Source: Methyloceanibacter sp. (GTDB lineage: Bacteria > Pseudomonadota > Alphaproteobacteria > Rhizobiales > Methyloligellaceae). Taken from it: DNA of 9,936 bases. The position numbers were made by a program, and so were the translations under genes. Of the stretch, positions 5,763 through 9,936 are shown piece by piece; position 1 is the first letter of the stretch; every line of letters starts with the position of its first letter. The DNA is taken from assembly GCA_025449615.1 (NCBI GenBank), contig JANWJA010000017.1, positions 1 to 9,936 on the forward strand, given 5' to 3'. The notes under the pieces were generated by a model. That model had not been told where the DNA came from and made no database searches. It saw only the letters and a program-made list of their open reading frames with translations.

Positions 5763-7604
5763 ATGACCGCCACGCCGTATATCCTTCTCGACGACAGCCT
5801 GAGCCAAGGCGGCGCGAGCCTGCTCTATGAGGCACCCAAGCGCGTTATCGTCGCTTGGGAGCCGGGCGAGGTCGAGACCGCTCTCGGCTCTATCGAGGCT
5901 GGACTGTCCCAAGGCCTGCACGCCGCCGGCTTCTTCGCCTATGAGCTTGGCTATTGTCTGGAGCCGAAGCTGCGCGATCTGTTGCCCAAGGCTCGGACCC
6001 AGCCGCTGCTTTGGATCGGACTGTGTCGCGAGCCGCGCCGTCTCGATGACAGTGCAGTCAGGGCATGGCTCGAGGAGAACGGCGCCAATGACCGCTCGAC
6101 CCTCTCTGACTTGAACCTGTCCTGGTCGCGCGGCGATTACATGACCGCCTTCGACAAGGTGCAGAACTATATCGCCGCGGGCGACGTCTATCAGATCAAC
6201 CTCACCCTGAAATATCGCTTCGCCTTCGCCGGCAACCCCGTCGCTCTCTACGCGGCGCTCCGGCGGAAACAGCGCGTGGCCTATGGCGGGCTGATCGGCA
6301 CGCCCGACTTCCACGTTCTCTCGCTCTCGCCCGAATTGTTTTTCCGCCGCGAGGGCAAGCGCATGTTCACGCGACCGATGAAGGGCACCGCACCTCGCGG
6401 CAAAAATTCGAGCGAGGACGCCCGGCTGAAGACTTGGCTCACCATGGACGAGAAGCAGCGCGCCGAGAATCTGATGATTGTCGATCTGCTCCGGAACGAT
6501 CTTGGGCGCATCGCCAAGATCGGCACGGTCGAGGTCACCGATCTCTTCACCGTCGAGACCTATCGCAGCGTACATCAGATGACCTCGGGCATCACCGCCG
6601 AACTTCGCGGCGATATCGGCTTCAGCGCTATTCTGAAAGCTCTCTTCCCGTGCGGCTCCGTCACCGGCGCGCCGAAAGTCCGTGCTATGGAAATCATTCG
6701 CGAGCTCGAGGGCGAGCCTCGCGGCATCTATACCGGCGCCATCGGCCGTGTCGCGCCGAACGGCGATGCCCAGTTCAACGTCGCCATCCGCACCATCATG
6801 CTCGATGCCTCTCGCGGTGAGATGGGCATCGGCAGCGGCCTGGTCTCTGACTCCAAAGTCGGCGCGGAATTCGACGAATGTCTTTTGAAGGCGCAGTTCC
6901 TCACCAAGCCTGACGCACCCTTCCAGTTGATCGAGACGCTCCGCTGGGAGCGCGGCAAAGGCTTCTATCTTCTGGAGCGACATCTCACGCGGCTGCAGGC
7001 TTCGGCTTTGCATTTCGCCTATCCCTTCGCGCGCGACACCGTGTTTGGCGCACTCGAAGCTGAAGTGGCGACGCTTCCGGGAGAAGTTTATCTGGTGCGG
7101 CTTCTCCTCGCCGAGGACGGCGCCCTGACCGTAACCTCGACGGCAATCGAGCTCCCCACCAAAGACACGATGTGGAAATTCGCCCTCTCCGAGAATCCGG
7201 TCGACGAGAAGGACCCGCTTTATTTCCACAAGACGACGCAGCGGCAGTTCTACGACAAGGAGCTAGAACGGCTGAAGGCGCTGACTGCCTGCGATGAGGT
7301 GATCTTCCTCAACCGGCGCGGCGAGCTGACCGAAGGCACCCGCACCACCATCTTTATTGAGCGCGACGGACGGCTCTATACGCCCGCACTCGCTGCTGGC
7401 CTGCTTCCCGGAACCCTGCGCGAGGAATTGCTCGACCTGCCGCGCGCCGCCGCGAGCGAAGCAGTGTTGAGCCTGACGGATCTCGCGTCTGCCGATCGCA
7501 TCTATCTCGGCAATTCGGTTCGCGGGCTGGTCCGCGCGGAGCCTCTAAATGTCAGGCGCGAGGCGCGGAAGCATGAGTCCCAGCAGCGGGAACCGGCGGC
7601 GTGA
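5763..7604 (+). CDS. pabBC: Fused aminodeoxychorismate synthase component I / aminodeoxychorismate lyase (PabB-PabC)
   Basis: This bifunctional enzyme makes 4-aminobenzoate from chorismate: PabB forms 4-amino-4-deoxychorismate and the PLP-dependent PabC releases pyruvate and pABA. The 613-aa ORF has a chorismate-binding half (1 to about 380) with DVYQINLT (141-148), RPMKGTAPR (204-212, Lys207 in the position of the PabB nucleophile), ENLMIVDLLRNDLGRI (235-250) and FPCGSVTGAPK (295-305). A class IV aminotransferase-like half follows (about 385-595) with GFYLLERHLTRL (400-411), HKTTQR (489-494, Lys490 the likely PLP lysine), ELTEGTRTTIF (521-531), GLLPGTLR and YLGNSVRG. Both active sites look intact. 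The glutaminase PabA is not in the window. The start has no strong Shine-Dalgarno sequence. pABA feeds folate generally. Here, next to fhcC and near mptG, supply for H4MPT is an attractive inference. The stop codon abuts the terminator of the converging gene. Confidence 0.95.
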   Translation: MTATPYILLDDSLSQGGASLLYEAPKRVIVAWEPGEVETALGSIEAGLSQGLHAAGFFAYELGYCLEPKLRDLLPKARTQPLLWIGLCREPRRLDDSAVRAWLEENGANDRSTLSDLNLSWSRGDYMTAFDKVQNYIAAGDVYQINLTLKYRFAFAGNPVALYAALRRKQRVAYGGLIGTPDFHVLSLSPELFFRREGKRMFTRPMKGTAPRGKNSSEDARLKTWLTMDEKQRAENLMIVDLLRNDLGRIAKIGTVEVTDLFTVETYRSVHQMTSGITAELRGDIGFSAILKALFPCGSVTGAPKVRAMEIIRELEGEPRGIYTGAIGRVAPNGDAQFNVAIRTIMLDASRGEMGIGSGLVSDSKVGAEFDECLLKAQFLTKPDAPFQLIETLRWERGKGFYLLERHLTRLQASALHFAYPFARDTVFGALEAEVATLPGEVYLVRLLLAEDGALTVTSTAIELPTKDTMWKFALSENPVDEKDPLYFHKTTQRQFYDKELERLKALTACDEVIFLNRRGELTEGTRTTIFIERDGRLYTPALAAGLLPGTLREELLDLPRAAASEAVLSLTDLASADRIYLGNSVRGLVRAEPLNVRREARKHESQQREPAA

Positions 7605-7633
7605 AAAAAGGGCCCGGCGAAATATCCGGGCCC
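7604..7633 (-). terminator. Intrinsic terminator of the 183-aa gene, touching the pabBC stop
   Basis: GGGCCCGG (7610-7617) and CCGGGCCC (7626-7633) form a perfect 8-bp GC stem with an 8-nt loop. On the minus strand the stem is followed by six T (7609-7604), so it terminates the leftward gene ending at 7674. On the plus strand there is no T run, so it is not a clear terminator for pabBC. A second small hairpin, AGTTG-GGAG-CAACT at 7634-7647, is stacked against it. The T run begins in the last base of the pabBC stop codon. Confidence 0.87.
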
Positions 7634-7673
7634 AGTTGGGAGCAACTCAGGAGAGAAGAAGAGAACTCAACAC

Positions 7674-8225
7674 TTACTCACAGCCGTCATAATCGTCGTC
7701 GCTGTAGCCGTAGCCGTAAGCATGGCCGTAGAAAGAGTGGCGATAGGCGGAGTGATAGGAGTCTGACGTGAGCGTCGGCGCAGGGGCGGCTTCGATCGGT
7801 GCCTCGGCCTTGGGTGCGGGAACTGCCGGCAGCGTCTCGGTCTCAGGCGCTTCATCCTCGGTGGTCTCAGTCGTCAGTAGCTTCGCGGCAGGCAAGCTTT
7901 TCGGCGCCGGAGGGGTGATCTCTTCGCCCTTGGCGACTTCGATCTTCGGTGACGGCAGCTTCTTCGGCGCCGGCTCGACGCTGATCTGACGCGGGCGGCC
8001 GATGTTGTCGCCGCCGCCTTTGTTGCTGTCGCCGCTGGTTTGAGCAATGTCGTCGCTCCGGTCCGATCGCGGTGCGACGAACTGGAACTGTTTGACGCCG
8101 GTGGGAGTGTCGGTGTTGGACTTTTTCTCTTTGGCTTCCGCCTCGACGATGATCATCGTCATGATGATGGCGAGAGTGGCAAAGCCAAGCAGAAGGAGAG
8201 AAGCGTAGCGCAGGAAAGTGGTCAT
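7674..8225 (-). CDS. Membrane-anchored or exported Pro/Ala-rich hypothetical protein with a His/Tyr/Gly tail
   Basis: I do not recognise this 183-aa protein. A hydrophobic segment spans about residues 8-27 (LLLLGFATLAIIMTMIIV within it), followed by AEA at 29-31, so it is either a signal peptide or a single membrane anchor, with the rest outside the cytoplasm. Residues 32-150 are low-complexity, rich in Pro, Ala, Glu and Lys (PAPKKLPSPKIEV, PAPKSLPAAK, PAVPAPKAEAP), like a periplasmic spacer. The last 30 residues are distinct: three His, eight Tyr, several Gly, then SDDDYDGCE with the only cysteine. This composition could bind metal or the cell wall, but no family is evident. The ATG at 8225 was chosen because TGGAGG sits 8 nt upstream. 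The longer open frame to 8390 would run through the upstream inverted repeat. Intrinsic terminators lie on both sides, so it is monocistronic. Confidence 0.75.
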   Translation of the reverse strand: MTTFLRYASLLLLGFATLAIIMTMIIVEAEAKEKKSNTDTPTGVKQFQFVAPRSDRSDDIAQTSGDSNKGGGDNIGRPRQISVEPAPKKLPSPKIEVAKGEEITPPAPKSLPAAKLLTTETTEDEAPETETLPAVPAPKAEAPIEAAPAPTLTSDSYHSAYRHSFYGHAYGYGYSDDDYDGCE

Positions 8226-8246
8226 CGGATTAGCCTCCAGGTTCGA

Positions 8247-8275
8247 ATGTGTCCCGTCTCGAAGGATGGACACAT
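8247..8275. promoter_or_regulatory. Perfect inverted repeat in the leader of the 183-aa gene
   Basis: ATGTGTCC (8247-8254) and GGACACAT (8268-8275) are an exact 8-bp inverted repeat with a 13-nt spacer, 21 nt upstream of the start codon and just before the ribosome-binding site at 8234-8239. It could be an operator or an mRNA leader hairpin. No clear promoter boxes were found with it. Confidence 0.35.
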
Positions 8276-8363
8276 CTTGCCGGAGGCGGACTGAACCGGA
8301 TCTGAGACCCTTGTTCAGCTGGCGTTCATACGGGAAACCCAGCGTTTTCGCGGAATTTCGCGC

Positions 8364-8402
8364 AAAAAAAGAGGGCACGCGGATCGCCACGTGCCCTCTT
8401 TT
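8364..8402 (-). terminator. Strong, largely bidirectional intrinsic terminator
   Basis: AAAAGAGGGCACG (8367-8379) and CGTGCCCTCTTTT (8390-8402) form a perfect 13-bp stem with a 10-nt loop. On the minus strand it is followed by seven T in total (8370-8364), which terminates the helical-protein gene ending at 8427. The TTTT on the plus side would also stop rightward transcription. It isolates that gene from the 183-aa gene downstream. Confidence 0.92.
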
Positions 8403-8426
8403 CGAAAACCGAATCTGGCAGGCTGA

Positions 8427-8939
8427 CTAGTAGGTCGAGCCCGGGGTCTTGTCGCTGGAAGTCGTCGAGGCCTTGTTGGCATCCTCTTGCAAGCGGCTCG
8501 CCGCCTTGCCGAGCGAAGCGCGGACTTCCGTCCAGGCGCGGACCAGGCCTTCGCCGACATCCTTGGCGCCTTGGCGGAGCGGTTCCGAGCGCTCCCAAAC
8601 TTGGCGGGCGGCTTCCTGCGACTTGGCGCGGACGTCGCCGTAAGCGTTCTGCGCGTCGCCAGCCTGACGGAAGGCGGTATTTCTGAACTCGTCGAGTTGC
8701 TTCAAGGTCAGATCCTGCCACTGCTGGGTGCGGCCTTTCACCTGGTCGAAGCTGGCTTGGACACTATTGACCAGATCCTCGCCGAGCGTGGCGCTATGAT
8801 TGCGAAGCTCGTTGAGCTGGCGTCCGAGCGTGTCGAGATCGCGCTGCAAATCGGACCAGGCCGCTTCGACGCGGGCATCTTCGGCGCGGCCGGAGGAGCT
8901 ATTGGGGGAGGTGTCGCGGGAATAAGGGTCATACGGCAT
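8427..8939 (-). CDS. Soluble alpha-helical (phasin-like) hypothetical protein
   Basis: A 170-aa protein that I cannot assign firmly. The first ~20 residues (PYDPYSRDTSPNSSSGR) look disordered. Residues about 22-158 are almost continuous charged amphipathic helix with heptad-like spacing (for example DLQRDLDTLGRQLNEL, KSQEAARQVWERSEPLRQ, LVRAWTEVRASLGKAASRL), four Trp and no Cys or membrane segment. The tail SSDKTPGSTY is polar. Such composition is seen in phasins, apolipoprotein-like and stress-related helical proteins of alphaproteobacteria, so coating of polyhydroxyalkanoate granules or membranes is possible but unproven. The ATG at 8939 has GAGGA 6 nt upstream, an excellent site. An AT-rich stretch at about 9008-9020 is a plausible promoter area. 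The gene has a strong terminator directly behind it and reads as a single transcription unit. Confidence 0.78.
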   Translation of the reverse strand: MPYDPYSRDTSPNSSSGRAEDARVEAAWSDLQRDLDTLGRQLNELRNHSATLGEDLVNSVQASFDQVKGRTQQWQDLTLKQLDEFRNTAFRQAGDAQNAYGDVRAKSQEAARQVWERSEPLRQGAKDVGEGLVRAWTEVRASLGKAASRLQEDANKASTTSSDKTPGSTY

Positions 8940-9055
8940 GTTCGATCCTCAACCTAGGCATTGGGGGACGTGGAAGATGACTGTGGCCGATGTGGTCTTT
9001 CCGGTCATTTAATACAATACTCGACTGCGGAAATTGAACGAAGGCGGCAGCGTTT

Positions 9056-9083
9056 GGATATCGGCAAAAGCCGGTATCCTTTT
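9056..9083 (+). terminator. Plus-strand terminator-like hairpin without an upstream gene
   Basis: On the plus strand, 9056-9065 pairs with 9070-9079 over ten base pairs (one U-G wobble) around an AAAA loop, and TTTT follows at 9080-9083. On the minus strand the wobble becomes a C-A mismatch and no T run follows, so it is oriented rightward. Both flanking genes are on the minus strand, so no annotated gene uses it. A TACAAT box at 9013-9018 could start a transcript of about 60 nt, but its -35 region is poor. Confidence 0.48.
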
Positions 9084-9116
9084 GAAAAACAACGAAAGAT
9101 TTTTTGCACGAGACGC

Positions 9117-9392
9117 CTAGCGGCGGGAATAGGCCGCATCCAGCATTTGCATCGCCTCATGCACGGCGCGCAACAATTCACCGGGGCTGCGGTGCTCCAC
9201 CGGCATGCCTTCATCGGCAGCGCGCAGTAGCGCGTCGGCGTCTTCCTGCCACCGGCTGAGGATCGATTTCTTGTCCTCCTCCGTGAGGCCTTTGGCCGCA
9301 AGGACGTCGTGTGGACTACTGAAGACCGAAGCCGGATCCAGCTTGGCTTGATCGAGATCTATTGGTTGCGTTGCGTGCCCCATGGTCACCAT
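9117..9392 (-). CDS. Small acidic conserved hypothetical protein
   Basis: A 91-aa protein of a type I recognise as widespread and uncharacterised in Proteobacteria: an ID(L/Y)xxAxxDPxxVFxSPxDVL opening (here IDLDQAKLDPASVFSSPHDVLAAKGLTEEDK) followed by KxxILxRWxxDAxxLxxAxxEGM (here KKSILSRWQEDADALLRAADEGM) and a C-terminal helix. It is soluble, with no Cys and no membrane segment. Its function is unknown. Two in-frame ATGs three codons apart (9392 and 9383) lack a Shine-Dalgarno sequence. If the GGAAC/CGTT promoter just upstream is used, transcription would begin near 9387-9390 and only the second ATG would be translated, almost leaderless. It lies downstream of the DUF3309 gene on the same strand with a 51-bp gap. 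No clear minus-strand terminator follows. Confidence 0.8.
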   Translation of the reverse strand: MVTMGHATQPIDLDQAKLDPASVFSSPHDVLAAKGLTEEDKKSILSRWQEDADALLRAADEGMPVEHRSPGELLRAVHEAMQMLDAAYSRR

Positions 9393-9395
9393 CCG

Positions 9396-9420
9396 AACGT
9401 TGGAACGCCTAGACTGTTCC
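9396..9420 (-). promoter_or_regulatory. Candidate EcfG (general stress response) promoter
   Basis: On the minus strand GGAAC (9420-9416) and CGTT (9399-9396) are separated by 16 nt, the form known for EcfG/SigT-type sigma factors of the PhyR-NepR-EcfG stress response in alphaproteobacteria. It lies immediately before the 91-aa gene, with a predicted start at or next to its start codons. I saw no equally good copy before the neighbouring genes. Confidence 0.45.
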
Positions 9421-9421
9421 A
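9401..9421. repeat. Inverted repeat TGGAAC-N9-GTTCCA
   Basis: TGGAAC (9401-9406) and GTTCCA (9416-9421) are an exact 6-bp inverted repeat with a 9-nt spacer. One arm coincides with the GGAAC of the candidate EcfG promoter. It may be a repressor site, a weak 3'-end hairpin of the DUF3309 mRNA, or coincidence. No T run follows on the minus strand. Confidence 0.3.
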
Positions 9422-9443
9422 GTTTCCCTAAGATTGGGTTGAT

Positions 9444-9599
9444 TCAGAGCTTTCCGAGGAGGCGCATGGCGAGCAGGACGACGAGCATCAGCCCCACGAT
9501 TGTCGAGGGGCCGTAGCTCCAGCCACGATTATAGGGCCATGCCGGCACCGCCCCGATCAGCATCAAAATCAAAATAACGATGAGAGCTGTACTCAGCAT
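9444..9599 (-). CDS. DUF3309 family small membrane protein
   Basis: A 51-aa peptide with two hydrophobic segments, STALIVILILMLIGAVPAW (about 3-21) and STIVGLMLVVLLAMRLLG (about 32-49), joined by the conserved PYNRGWSYGPS turn. The pattern LIxxILILMLIGAxPxWPYxRxWGYGPS is characteristic of DUF3309, a short inner-membrane protein common in Hyphomicrobiales; its role is unknown. The ATG at 9599 has GGAGG 4-5 nt upstream, and the longer open frame to 9686 adds unrelated residues. It precedes the 91-aa gene by 51 bp and diverges from the plus-strand gene at 9809 across a 209-bp spacer, where I see only weak promoter-like sequences and a small CCGC-GAAA-GCGG hairpin (9776-9787). Confidence 0.88.
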   Translation of the reverse strand: MLSTALIVILILMLIGAVPAWPYNRGWSYGPSTIVGLMLVVLLAMRLLGKL

Positions 9600-9808
9600 A
9601 AAGCCTCCGCTGCCTGTAGGTCCGCCAGGGCTTATGTATCGAGTTGTGCCGTGAGGCAAGCCACGCTGAGGTAAACGCCAATCCACGCGGAAGTGATCGT
9701 CTGTGCGCGCAAGTTGAGTTCATAACCGAGCGCCGAATACCTATCTACTCCTCGAGAAAGTCTGCGCTGATGCGTCCGCGAAAGCGGCTGAGGACGAAAG
9801 GAATTACG

Positions 9809-9936
9809 ATGCCGACGAGACGCCAATTCGCCATTGGGGCCGCAACCCTTGCGGCGAGTGCCCTGGTTGTCGCCCTGATCAAGCGCCGGTTCAGCGCTGC
9901 TGAGACCGCGCACGCCGGCGAGACCTTCGAGGTTAA
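9809..9936 (+). CDS. Tat-signal exported protein, probably peptide-methionine (R)-S-oxide reductase MsrB, N-terminal part
   Basis: The first 42 codons of a gene that runs off the right edge. The ATG at 9809 has AAAGGA 6 nt upstream. The peptide begins MPTRRQFAIGAA: a twin-arginine TRRxF motif, a hydrophobic stretch to about residue 24, then KRR and an AHA site at 34-36, consistent with Tat export (the basic residues behind the core suit Sec avoidance). After the site comes GETFEV. Tat-exported MsrB proteins of alphaproteobacteria start their mature part with ETFEVT/KTDAEW-like sequence, which suggests MsrB, the enzyme repairing oxidised methionine in the periplasm. Only six residues support this, so the product is tentative. 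The exported character is firmer. Confidence 0.6.
   Translation, partial: MPTRRQFAIGAATLAASALVVALIKRRFSAAETAHAGETFEV

Noticed and set aside
5724..7229. Minus-strand 501-codon open frame
   Set aside because: It is antisense to pabBC, whose motifs are all intact. The long frame follows from codon bias in GC-rich DNA, and it would begin inside pabBC.
8290..8330. TGAAC/GGTT pair resembling an EcfG promoter upstream of the 183-aa gene
   Set aside because: One mismatch in each box and a 15-nt spacer make it a weak match likely to occur by chance.
8226..8390. N-terminal extension of the 183-aa gene
   Set aside because: The first residues look random, cross the inverted repeat, and overlap the neighbouring terminator; ATG 8225 has a clear TGGAGG at 8 nt.
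1..9936. Mobile elements, CRISPR, tRNA or a new defence-type system
   Set aside because: No transposase, integrase, terminal repeats, regularly spaced repeats or cloverleaf sequence was seen; the window is a metabolic island followed by small ordinary genes.

Overview
This window is chromosomal DNA from a GC-rich alphaproteobacterium, most likely a methylotroph or other formaldehyde oxidiser of the Hyphomicrobiales; the genus cannot be fixed from the sequence. The evidence is a dense set of genes for the tetrahydromethanopterin (H4MPT)/methylofuran C1 pathway, followed by small genes of a kind common in that order (a DUF3309 membrane peptide, a small acidic conserved protein, a probable Tat-exported MsrB).

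Left arm, minus strand (1-3383), read right to left: beta-RFAP synthase (mptG), methylene-H4MPT dehydrogenase (mtdB), an ATP-grasp ligase-like protein, and the N-terminal 78 codons of methenyl-H4MPT cyclohydrolase (mch), which runs off the left edge. The last three are tightly packed (7-bp gap, then a 4-bp ATGA overlap). Right arm, plus strand (3459-7604): a pterin-4a-carbinolamine dehydratase-like gene (pcd), formylmethanofuran:H4MPT formyltransferase (fhcD), fhcC (GTGA overlap with fhcD), and a fused pabB-pabC gene. The arms diverge from a 75-bp spacer holding a promoter-like sequence and a hairpin.

Together these cover cofactor supply (pabBC makes 4-aminobenzoate; mptG joins it to PRPP, the committed step to H4MPT; the pcd and ATP-grasp genes are candidate cofactor-assembly or maintenance functions) and catalysis (mtdB, mch and fhcD act in turn on methylene-, methenyl- and formyl-H4MPT; fhcC is part of the complex that releases formate). 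The fhcA and fhcB genes that normally accompany fhcD-fhcC are not in the window; pcd sits where fhcB would be expected.

Right part (7604-9936): four minus-strand genes of no known pathway role (a membrane-anchored or exported Pro/Ala-rich protein with a His/Tyr/Gly tail, a soluble helical phasin-like protein, a 91-aa acidic conserved protein, a 51-aa DUF3309 membrane peptide) and the start of a plus-strand Tat-signal protein. Two strong intrinsic terminators serve minus-strand genes. A third terminator-like hairpin faces the plus strand with no annotated gene in front of it. The 91-aa gene has a GGAAC-N16-CGTT sequence directly upstream, resembling promoters of the alphaproteobacterial general stress sigma factor EcfG.

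I found no tRNA, rRNA, CRISPR array, insertion sequence or phage gene. No gene-free stretch exceeds 300 bases; the longest gaps are about 125-210 bp. I see no clearly new multi-gene system: the main block is a known pathway island with some unusual arrangement.
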